A DNA stretch of 64,000 nt from Ashinkailepas kermadecensis (Eukaryota > Arthropoda > Thecostraca > Neolepadidae): the NCBI GenBank assembly GCA_034440615.1, contig JAOTOM010005186.1, positions 1,912,501-1,976,500 on the forward strand, written 5' to 3'. The translations under genes and the position numbers were made by a program. Of this stretch, positions 1 to 12,012 are shown in pieces. The notes beneath the pieces were generated by a model. The model was given only the letters and a program-made list of their open reading frames with translations, was not told the origin of the DNA and made no database searches. The stretch's first letter is position 1; every line of letters begins with the position of its first letter.

Positions 1-295
1 GGGACTTTGGAAGGAAAGCCTACATTCATAACAGCAAAATCTCGGGAGCGAGTTTTGTCCACGACCTTATTTAGTATGCTGAAAAACCAATCCATCGGAT
101 ACAATTTTCAATGGACCTAAACTTCAATCAATGAACAAGCTCTGCTCTAGCGTGTGTAGATCAGATCGATACCTGTGGAGGCCACCGTTACGCACGGGTC
201 ACGTCACCGTCCGTGGCCGCCTGCCGAGACAGGGGTGTGTTCTGACGAATGGTAGCGGCGGGAGCGGTCCGTGTGTGTCTGCCGGCCGGCCGCCG
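1..295. other. Unique leader sequence, no gene seen
   Basis: Non-repetitive sequence before the first array. There is a short open frame from 131 into the array, but it has no recognisable protein features. Confidence 0.5.
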
Positions 296-2790
296 CTGAC
301 CCCGTCAGGGTCACCACCTGCCGGCCGCCGCTGACCCTGTCAGGGTCACCACCAGTCAGCCGCCGCTGACCCCCGTCAGGGTCACCACCAGTCAGCCGCC
401 GCTGACCCCCGTCAGGGTCACCACCTGCCGGCCGCCGCTGACCCCGTCAGGATCACCACCAGTCAGCCGCCGCTGACCCCGTCAGGGTCACCACCAGTCA
501 GCCGCCGCTGACCCCGTCAGGGTCACCACCAGTCAGGCGCCGCTGACCCCGTCAGGGTCACCACCAGTCAGGCGCCGCTGACCCCCGTCAGGGTCACCAC
601 CAGTCAGCCGCCGCTGACCCCCGTCAGCGGCGGCTGACGGGGGTCACCACCTGCCGGCCGCCGCTGACCCCGTCAGGGTCACCATCAGTCAGCCGCCGCT
701 GACCCCCGTCAGGGTCACCATCAGTCAGCCGCCGCTGACCCCCGTCGGGGTCACCACCGTCCGGCCGCCGCTGACCTCCGTGAGGCTCACCACCAGTTAG
801 CCGCCGCTGCCCCCCGTCAGGGTCACCATCAGTCAGCCGCCGCTGACCTCCGTGAGGCTCACCACCAGTTAGCCGCCGCTGACCCCCGTCAGGGTCACCA
901 CCAGTCAGCCGCCGCTGACCCCGTCAGGGTCACCACCTGCCGACCGCTGCTGACCCCGTCAGGATCACCACCAGTCAGCCGCCGCTGACCCCGTCAGGGT
1001 CACCACCTGCCGACCGCTGCTGACCACGTCGGTGTCACCACCAGCTGGTCGCCGCTGACCCCCGTCAGGGTCACCACCTGTCAGCCGCCGCTGACCCCGT
1101 CAGGGTCACCACCTGCCGACCGCTGCTGACCACGTCGGTGTCACCACCAGCTGGTCGCCGCTGACCCCCGTCAGGATCACCACCTGTCAGCCGCCGCTGA
1201 CCCCGTCAGGGTCACCACCTGCCGACCGCTGCTGACCACGTCGGTGTCACCACCAGCTGGTCGCCGCTGACCCCCGTCAGGGTCACCACCTGCCGGCCGC
1301 CGCTGACCCCCGTCAGGATCACCACCAGTCAGCCGCCGCTGACCCCGTCAGGGTCACCACCTGCCGACCGCTGCTGACCACGTCGGTGTCACCACCAGCT
1401 GGTCGCCGCTGACCCCCGTCAGGGTCACCACCTGTCAGCCGCCGCTGACCCCGTCAGGGTCACCACCTGCCGACCGCTGCTGACCACGTCGGTGTCACCA
1501 CCAGCTGGTCGCCGCTGACCCCCGTCAGGGTCACCACCTGCCGGCCGCCGCTGACCCCCGTCAGGATCACCACCAGTCAGCCGCCGCTGACCCCGTCAGG
1601 GTCACCACCTGCCGACCGCTGCTGACCACGTCGGTGTCACCACCAGCTGGTCGCCGCTGACCCCCGTCAGGGTCACCACCTGCCGGCCGCCGCTGACCCC
1701 CGTCAGGATCACCACCAGTCAGCCGCCGCTGACCCCGTCAGGGTCACCACCTGCCGACCGCTGCTGACCACGTCGGTGTCACCACCAGCTGGTCGCCGCT
1801 GACCCCCGTCAGGGTCACCACCTGTCAGCCGCCGCTGACCCCGTCAGGGTCACCACCTGCCGACCGCTGCTGACCACGTCGGTGTCACCACCAGCTGGTC
1901 GCCGCTGACCCCCGTCAGGATCACCACCTGTCAGCCGCCGCTGACCCCGTCAGGGTCACCACCTGCCGACCGCTGCTGACCACGTCGGTGTCACCACCAG
2001 CTGGTCGCCGCTGACCCCCGTCAGGGTCACCACCTGCCGGCCGCCGCTGACCCCCGTCAGGATCACCACCAGTCAGCCGCCGCTGACCCCGTCAGGGTCA
2101 CCACCTGCCGACCGCTGCTGACCACGTCGGTGTCACCACCAGCTGGTCGCCGCTGACCCCCGTCAGGGTCACCACCTGCCGGCCGCCGCTGACCCCCGTC
2201 AGGATCACCACCTGTCAGCCGCCGCTGACCCCGTCAGGGTCACCACCTGCCGACCGCTGCTGACCACGTCGGTGTCACCACCAGCTGGTCGCCGCTGACC
2301 CCCGTCTGGGTCACCACCTGTCAGCCGCCGCTGACCCCCGTCTGGGTCACCACCTGTCAGCCGCCGCTGACCCCCGTCAGGGTCACCACCTGCCGGCCGC
2401 CGCTGACCCCCGTCAGGGTCACCACCTGCCGGCCGCCGCTGACCCCCGTCAGGGTCACCACCTGCCGGCCGCCGCTGACCCCGTCAGGGTCACCATCAGT
2501 CAGCCGCCGCTGACCCCCGTCAGGGTCACCATCAGTCAGCCGCCGCTGACTGACCCCCGTCAGGGTTACCACTGTCCGGCCGCCGCTGACCCCCGTGAGG
2601 CTCACCACCAGTTAGCCGCCGCTGCCCCCCGTCAGGGTCACCACCGTCCGTCCGCCGCTGACCTCCGTGAGGCTCACCACCAGTCAGCCGCCGCTGACCC
2701 CCGTCAGGGTCACCATCAGTCAGCCGCCGCTGACCTCCGTGAGGCTCACCACCAGTTAGCCGCCGCTGACCCCCGTCAGGGTCACCACCT
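296..2790. repeat. 35/36-bp GC-rich minisatellite with higher-order structure
   Basis: About 70 head-to-tail units of 35 or 36 bp; the length difference is one C in the CCCC/CCCCC run. Each unit carries CTGAC-CCC(C)-GTCAG followed by GGTCACCACC. Variant units (marked by TGACCACGTCGGTGTCACC) recur at 1021, 1127, 1233, 1375, 1481, 1623, 1765, 1871, 1977, 2119 and 2261, so steps are only 106 or 142 bp (three or four monomers). This is a higher-order repeat of the kind seen in satellite DNA. No coding role is supported. Confidence 0.95.
603..638. repeat. Perfect 16-bp inverted repeat inside the array
   Basis: GTCAGCCGCCGCTGAC (603-618) is followed by four C residues and its exact reverse complement (623-638). 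It marks a local inversion of part of a unit within an otherwise head-to-tail array. It could form a strong hairpin or cruciform. Confidence 0.9.
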
Positions 2791-2837
2791 GCCGACCATT
2801 GGCATCGCTGGCCGGATGACGATCACTTTCCGTCCGG

Positions 2838-5100
2838 TCGGCCGACCACGGCAGACGGCCCCGCGACTGGGTAACGCCCCGCGGTCGGCCGACCACGGCA
2901 GACGGCCCCGCGGCAGGGTAACTCCCCGCGGCAGGGTAACGCCCCGCGGCAGGGTCACGCCCCGTGGCAGGGTAACGCCCCGGGGTAGGGTAACGCCCCG
3001 CGGCAGGGTAACGCCCCGTGGCAGGGTAACGCCCTGCGGCAGGGTAACGCCCCGCGGCAGGGTCACGCCCCGCGGCAGGGTAACGCCCCGCGGTAGGGTA
3101 ACGCCCTGCGGCAGGGTAACGCCCCGCGGCAGGGTAACGCCCCGCGGCAGGGTAACGCCCCGCGGCAGGGTCACGCCCCGCGGCAGGGTAACGCCCCGCG
3201 GCAGGGTAACGCCCCGCGGTCGGCCGACCACGGCAGACGGCCCCGCGGCTGGGTAACGCCCCGCGACAGGGTAACGCCCCGTGGCAGGGTAACGCCCCGC
3301 GGTAGGGTAACGCCCTGCGGCAGGGTAACGCCCCGTGGCAGGGTAACGCCCCGCGGCAGGGTAACGCCCCGCGGTCGGCCGACCACGGCAGACGGCCCCG
3401 CGGCAGGGTAACGCCCCGTGGCAGGGTAACTCCCCGCGACAGGGTAACGCCCCGTGGCAGGGTAACGCCCCGCGGCAGGGTAACGCCCCGCGGTAGGGTA
3501 ACGCCCTGCGGCAGGGTAACGCCCCGTGGCAGGGTAACGCCCCGCGGCAGGGTAACGCCCCGCGGTCGGCCGACCACGGCAGACGGCCCCGCGGCAGGGT
3601 AACGCCCCGTGGCAGGGTAACTCCCCGCGACAGGGTAACGCCCCGTGGCAGGGTAACGCCCTGCGGCAGGGTAACGCCCCGCGGTAGGGTAACGCCCCGT
3701 GGCAGGGTAACGCCCCGCGGCAGGGTAACGCCCCGCGGTAGGGTAACGCCCCGTGGCAGGGTAACGCCCCGCGGCAGGATAACGCCCCGCGGTAGGGTAA
3801 CGCCCCGTGGCAGGGTAACGCCCCGCGGCAGGGTAACGCCCCGCGGCAGGGTAACGCCCCGCGGTCGGCCGACCACGGCAGACGGCCCCGCGACTGGGTA
3901 ACGCCCCGCGGCAGGGTAACGCCCTGCGGCAGGGTAACGCCCCGGGGTAGGGTAACGCCCCGCGGCAGGGTAACGCCCCGCGGCTGGGTAACTCCCCACG
4001 GCAGGGTAACGCCCTGCGGCAGGGTAACGCCCCACGGCAGGGTAACGCCCTGCGGCAGGGTAAGGCCCTGCGGCAGGGTAACGCCCCACGGCAGGGTAAC
4101 GCCCTGCGGCAGGGTAAGGCCCTGCGGCAGGGTAAGGCCCTGCGGCAGGGTAACGCCCCGCGGCAGGGTAACGCCCCGGGGTAGGGTAACGCCCCGCGGC
4201 AGGGTAACGCCCCGCGGCAGGGTAACGCCCCGCGGCAGGGTAACGCCCTGCGGCAGGGTAACGCCCCGGGGTAGGGTAACGCCCTGCGGCAGGGTAACTC
4301 CCTGCGGCAGGGTAACGCCCCGCGGCAGGGTAACGCCACGCGGCAGGGTAACGCCCCGCGGCAGGGTAACGCCACGCGGCAGGGTAACGCCCCGCGGCAG
4401 GGTAACGCCCCGCGGCAGGGTAACGCCACGCGGCAGGGTAACGCCCCGCGGCAGGGTAACGCCACGCGGCAGGGTAACGCCCCGTGGCAGGGTAACGCCC
4501 TGCGGCAGGGTAACGCCCCGCGACTGGGTAACTCCCTGCGGCAGGGTAACGCCCCGCGGTAGGGTAACGCCCTGCGGCAGGGTAACGCCCCGCGACTGGG
4601 TAACTCCCTGCGGCAGGGTAACGCCCCGCGGTAGGGTAACGCCCTGCGGTAGGGTAACGCCCCGCGACTGGGTAACTCCCTGCGGCAGGGTAACGCCCCG
4701 CGGTAGGGTAACGCCCTGCGGTAGGGTAACGCCCTGCGGCAGGGTAACGCCCCGCGGCAGGGTAACGCCCCGCGGCTGGGTAACGCCCCGCGGCTGGGTA
4801 ACGCCCTGCGGCAGGGTAACGCCCCGCGGTAGGGTAACGCCCTGCGGCAGGGTAACGCCCCGCGGCAGGGTAACGCCCCGCGGAAGGGTAACGCCCCGTG
4901 GCAGGGTAACGCCCTGCGGCAGGGTAACGCCCCGCGGCAGGGTAACGCCCCGCGGCAGGGTAACGCCACGCGGCAGGGTAACGCCCCGTGGCAGGGTAAC
5001 GCCCTGCGGCAGGGTAACGCCCGTGGCAGGGTAACGCCCCGTGGCAGGGTAACGCCCTGCGGCAGGGTAACGCCCCGCGGCAGGGTCACGCCCCGCGGCT
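2838..5100. repeat. 18-bp minisatellite with phase-locked 29-bp spacers
   Basis: Over 110 copies of an 18-bp unit close to CGGCAGGGTAACGCCCCG. In the left part it is interrupted at 2880, 3215, 3370, 3561 and 3860 by a spacer containing the 12-bp palindrome GGTCGGCCGACC and then CACGGCAGACGG. Spacer-to-spacer distances are 335, 155, 191 and 299 bp, all equal to 29 plus a whole number of 18-bp units. Because 18 is divisible by three, frames of hundreds of codons stay open on both strands. They encode only ALPCRG/GVTLPR/AAGRYP-like repeats and are not taken as genes. Confidence 0.95.
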
Positions 5101-5214
5101 GACCCCGCCTGGCCAGCCGCCCCAGCTGACGACGGCCGGACTGGTTGGCAACGACGTTTACTGGTCGGGTTGCCTCGTGGCGAAGCTCGAGAGGTCATCA
5201 TTGGGGCACCAACC

Positions 5215-5402
5215 GTGTGGTGGTGGTGGTTGTTGTTATTGTTTCTTTTTACAACGCGTGGACTGCTTTGGGACACAAGGCGTCGCCAATCTCTCACGCC
5301 AATTCGTCGCAGGCAAAGAGTATCGACAGACGGGACTCGAATCCACGATCTTTCGGCTGGAAGACGGGCACCTTACCCCTGGACCACTCGGCCCAGCGTC
5401 GC
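5215..5402 (-). mobile_element. tRNA-derived SINE head (fragment)
   Basis: On the minus strand a tRNA-like block has a box A-like TGGGCCGAGTGG (5384-5395) and a box B-like GATTCGAGTCC (5333-5343), the internal RNA polymerase III promoter layout. One base of box B departs from consensus. Downstream on the same strand is an AAC/CCA-rich simple tail (about 5215-5260), as at the 3' end of many SINEs. The anticodon arm does not fold well, so a working tRNA is unlikely. Confidence 0.55.
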
Positions 5403-5800
5403 CCGTGCATCAGTCTGCTTAATATACGTCTGATCTGATCACCCATCAGACAGCACCATCAGCGGTGACCATCGTCTCTTCGGCGTCACCATTGGTACAC
5501 TGTGGGCCACCTTCGCCGCCTGGGCCCGTCACGCACGTGCTGAGTTGTGTCCTGCTAGTTTATGCGCTGGCAGCAGATGTGTCACGCAGGATGATGACGT
5601 CGCACGCCGGATGACGTAACGACTTCCAATAAATGAGCCAATATACAATTGGCCCGTGTCAGAAGTCGACTCAGCACTGGCCATATGTGGTCGTCGAGTG
5701 TGTCGAGTGGTCAGATGTCCGTAGCGATGCTCCAGGACTTCTGACCTTCGTCTTACATTCACCCATATTGGCGGCGATTGACGAGAACACCGTGAATTGG
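5403..5800. other. Unique sequence, no gene seen
   Basis: Non-repetitive sequence. Open frames here are short, overlap on both strands and show no recognisable domain. Confidence 0.5.
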
Positions 5801-5940
5801 CGCGCGGATCGGTGCCAGTTGGCGGCGTTGTGGTGCGCTTCTCGACACGGCAACAACATTTGTCCGGCGCGCGGATCGGTGCCAGTTGGCGGCGTTGTGG
5901 TGCGCTTCTCGACACGGCGACAACATTTGTCCGGCGCGCC
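5801..5940. repeat. 67-bp tandem duplication
   Basis: A block starting CGCGCGGATCGGTGCC at 5801 is repeated at 5868 with nearly no change, about 2.1 copies. Confidence 0.9.
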
Positions 5941-6042
5941 GCTCAGCCAGCTGGCCGGCCGACGCGTCACGATTTGGTGCAAGGCCGCTCACTCTACACC
6001 GTCCGTACTCCGCGAAGCCACTCAGCCAGCGACCCACACTAC

Positions 6043-6210
6043 CACACCGTCCACGCTTCCCACGCCGCCCACGCCGGCCACGCCTCCCACTCCGCCCACG
6101 TCCCCCAGGTCACCCACGCCGCCCACGCCGCCCACGCCGCCCATGCCGCCCACACCGCCTTCACCGCCCACGCCGCCCACGCCGCCTTCGCCGCCTTCGC
6201 CGCCTTGGCA
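6043..6210. repeat. 9-bp CCCACGCCG minisatellite
   Basis: Degenerate head-to-tail 9-bp units (CCCACGCCG and variants such as CCTTCGCCG). Strongly C-rich on the plus strand. It produces low-complexity Pro/Thr open frames that are not credible genes. Confidence 0.9.
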
Positions 6211-6940
6211 GACGGCACCGATCACGTGGGTACAGTGATCTGATGCAGTGTACTGACATTGTCGCAAAGCGTTTAACAAAAATATATGCCTTCGCGAGGA
6301 TGGACTGTGAATGGAAGAGAATAACGTGGTGTGTACTATAACCGTCAGCTGGTGCTGGTGCTACAACCGTCTCTCATGTCAGCTGGTGAGCCAGTGTCAC
6401 AGATGTAACCACAGCGCTGATCGACCGCTGTTATCAGCTGGTGAGTCAGTGTCACAGATGTAATCACAGCGCTGCTCGGTAAGAGTCCAACCTGCAAGGT
6501 CAGCAGGAAGACATGACCACGACAGCCATCCACTATCTGATGTAGTATCTTCCGAAGATATCAGTCTCCTACTCACAACTCCCTCCACACCTGAGCAATG
6601 CATTCAGCCGGTTGAGAGACGTGACGTCACTACCAGGTGGTTGCACTGGACACAGCAGCCGACACTGTGTGCGGCACACCGAGCCACAGCTGTGTTGTGA
6701 CTGCAGCGTGGGCACTCCACGTCTCTTGACAGCGGACAGCCTGACGTCACTGGTATCTGTACCCAGGATGCAGTGTGTTGAGGTGCCCCGACCACGCATG
6801 GGGCAGCTGTAGCCGAGCGGGTGGCACGCAGGCGTTGCGGCGCGTAAAGAGGCCACGAGTCGTGCGCAGTGGGCCGACATGAAAGGTGTTGCGTTGTCGG
6901 CGGCGCTCTGACTGCGTCTCGTGGGCCGATTGCTGTTACT
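6211..6940. other. Mostly unique sequence with a 57-bp duplication
   Basis: No gene recognised. CAGCTGGTGAG(C/T)CAGTG with its downstream TCACAGATGTAA occurs at 6379 and again at 6436, a 57-bp tandem duplication with a few changes. A box A-like TAGCCGAGCGG near 6812 has no matching box B. Confidence 0.55.
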
Positions 6941-7020
6941 GGGGCGGGGATGGTCGAGTGGTTGAGGTGTTGAGCTCTGGATGCCAAGATCCTTGGTTCA
7001 ACACTCGCACCGCTCGGGAC
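6941..7020 (+). mobile_element. tRNA-like SINE head (fragment)
   Basis: Box A-like TGGTCGAGTGG at 6951-6961 and box B-like GGTTCAACACT at 6995-7005, spaced as in tRNA genes. Box B has lost the G of the TTCGA core. It is probably a decayed tRNA-derived SINE or tRNA pseudogene. Confidence 0.45.
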
Positions 7021-7117
7021 ATTTCCAATCCCGCGGCCCACCGGCGCAACAGTGTGGTCGGCGCCATTAGCCTCATTGTGCATAAAGTACGTCGTGAACA
7101 CAATAAACAAACGGTTG

Positions 7118-7401
7118 CCGTTACGTGGGCGGCGGTGCTCTGGCGGTGTCTCACGGTCCGATTGCCATTACGTGGGCGGCTGTGCTCTGGCGGCGTCTCG
7201 CGGTTCGATTGCCATTACGTGGGCGGCTGTACTCTGGCGGCGTCTCGCGGTCCGATTGCCATTACGTGGGCGGCGGTGCTCTGGCGGCGTCTCGCGGTCC
7301 GATTGCCATTACGTGGGCGGCTGTGCTCTGGCGGCGTCTCGCGGTCCGATTGCCATTACGTGGGCGGCGGTGCTCTGGCGGCGTCTGGCGGTCCGATTGC
7401 C
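7118..7401. repeat. 47-bp minisatellite, six copies
   Basis: Head-to-tail units beginning CCATTACGTGGGCGGC at 7118, 7165, 7212 and onward every 47 bp. Units differ by a few bases. Confidence 0.95.
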
Positions 7402-8406
7402 GTTTCACACGCGAACCACGCCATTGTTCCAGCCGCGCCTTTGACGGCTGGAGCGTCGCCGGTGTCGCAAGCTGGCGGCGGTCGGGTTCAAGTACGCGTG
7501 AAATGTGGGGTCACATTCGGGCCGGGCACAGCGCGAGCTCGTGCGGTTGGCGGCGAGCGGTCGACGCTCAATTGCCGCACTGTAGCGTAGGCCATGTGCA
7601 GGTTGTGCCGGACTGAACTGGATGGCCATCGGATCACAGCGAGCGAGTGCCGGATGAAATTCAGGCGTGCGTTTGTCGACTTGGTTGCTGGGTTCCTCGC
7701 GGACACGCCGGAAGCAGATGAGATCCAATTGCAGCTGAAACCAGCACCTCCACCACCAGGTCATGATGGTGGACGCATTGCGCAGCGATGATGATGTTGG
7801 AAATATCTACATAAACAACACAATATGCGGCCCGGCTTGATGCTCAAAGTACACGGTAATAGAACAGACAGAAGTATACATCTATCAAATATGTACCATA
7901 AACATGCGGGCGCGTGCCTTTACTTGACGTTGCAAGTGCTTCGCATGCCTTCTCATGTTGTAGCGACTCAATTGATGTCACGAACGGAATCGGACGAATG
8001 ATGTGAGGATCGGTTGATGTTGATGTGACTGTGCATGTGCAACACAGAGTACAACAGCCTGTACCACTGAAAATGGCAACGTCAGAAGAGTTATGACAGC
8101 CGCTCTGGTGAATACACTGGTAAAGTCATAACGTATTAAAACTCAATAAGGGCGACATGAGTCTGTCTGGGTTAAGCCTATCAAGGGAAGATATTATAAG
8201 ACTAAAAAATAGACACTGAAACACCCAAATATATACTATATCCTGAGATCTAAAGAAACTAAAGAACATATGACTAAATATACCGTATCAAGCCTAAATA
8301 TGAACTGGTACAATATGTAGTAGGAACGTAAGCTCATCTTCCTCTAACACCGATTTCGAAGAAAATACCAGGCTTTGCATCGACACCGGAGATTCATCCA
8401 AAATCA
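7402..8406. other. Unique sequence, no gene seen
   Basis: About 1 kb without repeats. GC-rich at the left and AT-richer at the right. No open frame has recognisable protein features. Confidence 0.5.
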
Positions 8407-11400
8407 TGTATGGTCACCAATAGTGATACGGTATATTGGACACATCACGTATGGTCACGAATGGTGATATGGTATATTGGATACATATGGTCACGTATGG
8501 TCACCAATGGTGATATGGTATATTGGATACATGGTCACGTATGGTCACCAATGGTGATATGGTATATTGGATACATATGGTCACGTATGGTCACCAATGG
8601 TGATATGGTATATTGGATACATGGTCACGTATGGTCACCAATGGTGATATGGTATATTGGATACATGGTCACGTATGGTCACCAATGGTGATATGGTATA
8701 TTGGATACATGGTCACGTATGGTCACCAATGGTGATATGGTATATTGGATACATGGTCACGTATGGTCACCAATGGTGATATGGTATATTGGATACATAT
8801 GGTCACGTATGGTCACCAATGGTGATATGGTATATTGGATACATATGGTCACGTATGGTCACCAATGGTGATATGGTATATTGGATACATGGTCACGTAT
8901 GGTCACCAATGGTGATATGGTATATTGGATACATGGTCACGTATGGTCACCTATGGTGATATGGTATATTGGATACATGGTCACGTATGGTCACCAATGG
9001 TGATATGGTATATTGGATACATATGGTCACGTATGGTCACCAATGGTGATATGGTATATTGGATACATGGTCACGTATGGTCACCAATGGTGATATGGTA
9101 TATTGGATACATATGGTCACGTATGGTCACCAATGGTGATATGGTATATTGGATACATGGTCACGTATGGTCACCAATGGTGATATGGTATATTGGATAC
9201 ATATGGTCACGTATGGTCACCAATGGTGATATGGTATATTGGATACATATGGTCACGTATGGTCACCAATGGTGATATGGTATATTGGATACATTGTCAC
9301 GTATGGTCACCAATGGTGATATGGTTGGTTGTATGGTGGATACATATGGTCACGTATGGTCACCAATGGTGATATGGTATATTGGATACATATGGTCACG
9401 TATGGTCACCAATGGTGATATGGTATATTGGATACATGGTCACGTATGGTCACCAATGGTGATATGGTATATTGGATACATATGGTCACGTATGGTCACC
9501 AATGGTGATATGGTATATTGGATACATATGGTCACGTATGGTCACCAATGGTGATATGGTATATTGGATACATGGTCACGTATGGTCACCAATGGTGATA
9601 TGGTATATTGGATACATGGTCACGTATGGTCACCAATGGTGATATGGTATATTGGATACATGGTCACGTATGGTCACCAATGGTGATATGGTATATTGGA
9701 TACATATGGTCAGTATGGTCGTATGGTCACCAATGGTGATATGGTATATTGGATACATATGGTCACGTATGGTCACCAATGGTGATATGGTATATTGGAT
9801 ACATATGGTCACGTATGGTCACCAATGGTGATATGGTATATTGTATACATATGGTCACGTATGGTCACCAATGGTGATATGGTATATTGGATACATGGTC
9901 ACGTATGGTCACCAATGGTGATATGGTATATTGGATACATGGTCACGTATGGTCACCAATGGTGATATGGTATATTGGATACATATGGTCACGTATGGTC
10001 ACCAATGGTGATATGGTATATTGGATACATATGGTCACGTATGGTCACCAATGGTGATATGGTATATTGGATACATTGTCACGTATGGTCACCAATGGTG
10101 ATATGGTATATTGGATACATATGGTCACGTATGGTCACCAATGGTGATATGGTATATTGGATACATATGGTCACGTATGGTCACCAATGGTGATATGGTA
10201 TATTGGATACATGGTCACGTATGGTCACCAATGGTGATATGGTATATTGGATACATATGGTCACGTATGGTCACCAATGGTGATATGGTATATTGGATAC
10301 ATATGGTCACGTATGGTCACCAATGGTGATATGGTATATTGGATACATGGTCACGTATGGTCACCAATGGTGATATGGTATATTGGATACATGGTCACGT
10401 ATGGTCACCAATGGTGATATGGTATATTGGATACATGGTCACGTATGGTCACCAATGGTGATATGGTATATTGGATACATATGGTCACGTATGGTCACCA
10501 ATGGTGATATGGTATATTGGATACATATGGTCACGTATGGTCACCAATGGTGATATGGTATATTGGATACATGGTCACGTATGGTCACCAATGGTGATAT
10601 GGTATATTGGATACATATGGTCACGTATGGTCACCAATGGTGATATGGTATATTGGATACATATGGTCACGTATGGTCACCAATGGTGATATGGTATATT
10701 GGATACATGGTCACGTATGGTCACCAATGGTGATATGGTATATTGGATACATATGGTCACGTATGGTGACCAATGGTGATATGGTATATTGGATACATAT
10801 GGTCACGTATGGTCACCAATGGTGATATGGTATATTGTATACATATGGTCACGTATGGTCACCAATGGTGATATGGTATATTGGATACATATGGTCACGT
10901 ATGGTCACCAATGGTGATATGGTATATTGGATACATGGTCACGTATGGTCACCAATGGTGATATGGTATATTGGATACATATGGTCACGTATGGTCACCA
11001 ATGGTGATATGGTATATTGGATACATATGGTCACGTATGGTCACCAATGGTGATATGGTATATTGGATACATGGTCACGTATGGTCACCAATGGTGATAT
11101 GGTATATTAGATACATATGGTCACGTATGGTCACCAATGGTGATATGGTATATTGGATACATGGTCACGTATGGTCACCAATGGTGATATGGTATATTGG
11201 ATACATATGGTCACGTATGGTCACCAATGGTGATATGGTATATTGGATACATATGGTCACGTATGGTCACCAATGGTGATATGGTATATTGGATACATAT
11301 GGTCACGTATGGTCACCAATGGTGATATGGTATATTGGATACATATGGTCACGTATGGTCACCAATGGTGATATGGTATATTGGATACATGGTCACGTAT

Positions 11401-11692
11401 GGTCACCAATGGTGATATGGTATATTGGATACATATGGTCACGTATGGTCACCAATGGTGATATGGTATATTGGATACATATGGTCACGTATGGTCACCA
11501 ATGGTGATATGGTATATTGGATACATATGGTCACGTATGGTCACTAATGGTGATATGGTATATTGGATACATATGGTCACGTATGGTCACCAATGGTGAT
11601 ATGGTATATTGGATACATATGGTCACGTATGGTCACCAATGGTGATATGGTATATTGGATACATGGTCACGTATGGTCACCAATGGTGATAT
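8407..11692. repeat. 44/46-bp minisatellite, about 73 copies
   Basis: Units contain TATGGTCACCAATGGTGATA, then GGTATATTGGATACAT and GGTCACG. Two length classes exist: 46 bp (CATATGGTCAC) and 44 bp (CATGGTCAC), differing by one AT dinucleotide. Substitutions are rare, so the array is young or kept uniform. Blocks of 46+46+44 (136 bp) recur, for example 10471 to 10607. Each unit has TCACC-AAT-GGTGA, a short inverted repeat. The array stops abruptly at 11692. Confidence 0.97.
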
Positions 11693-11916
11693 GACCCAAA
11701 ACCATCTCGTCCCAAAACCGTCTCGTCTCGGCCCTTCCATAAAAAACCCATGGCGACGCCCATGTGTGGAACTAATTCCAGGTCTTTATGCATGTCATAT
11801 AAATCAGCTCTCATATAGCTGAGCATAGTTGCCTGTGTTGTCAACAGCTAACTATGAGCTATCACGGTTCATATTCGAGACATGCTAGGATTCAGCCATT
11901 ACGAAGTACTGAGTAT

Positions 11917-12012
11917 CTGTACCACTGATGTACCTGTACCACTGATGTACCTGTACCACATATGTATCTGTACCACTGATGTACCTGTATCACTGATGTA
12001 CCTGTAGCACTG
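11917..12012. repeat. 17-bp minisatellite
   Basis: About five to six degenerate copies of CTGTACCACTGATGTAC head to tail. Confidence 0.85.

Noticed and set aside
2838..5100. GGGTAA words as telomere repeats
   Set aside because: The 18-bp unit is not TTAGG, TTAGGG or a simple variant, and it is internal.
2756..5297. Open frames of 435-777 codons on the minus strand
   Set aside because: They lie in the 18-bp array, exist in several frames at once and encode only six-residue repeats. They result from a unit length divisible by three.
5633..6341. Pro/Thr-rich frames over the 9-bp array
   Set aside because: Frames on both strands overlap, are low complexity and arise from CCCACGCCG repeats.
6805..6870. 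tRNA-like segment starting TAGCCGAGCGG
   Set aside because: No box B at the expected distance and no cloverleaf could be drawn.
8407..11692. CRISPR-like array
   Set aside because: Units are continuous with no unique spacers, and there are no cas-like genes in an evidently eukaryotic region.
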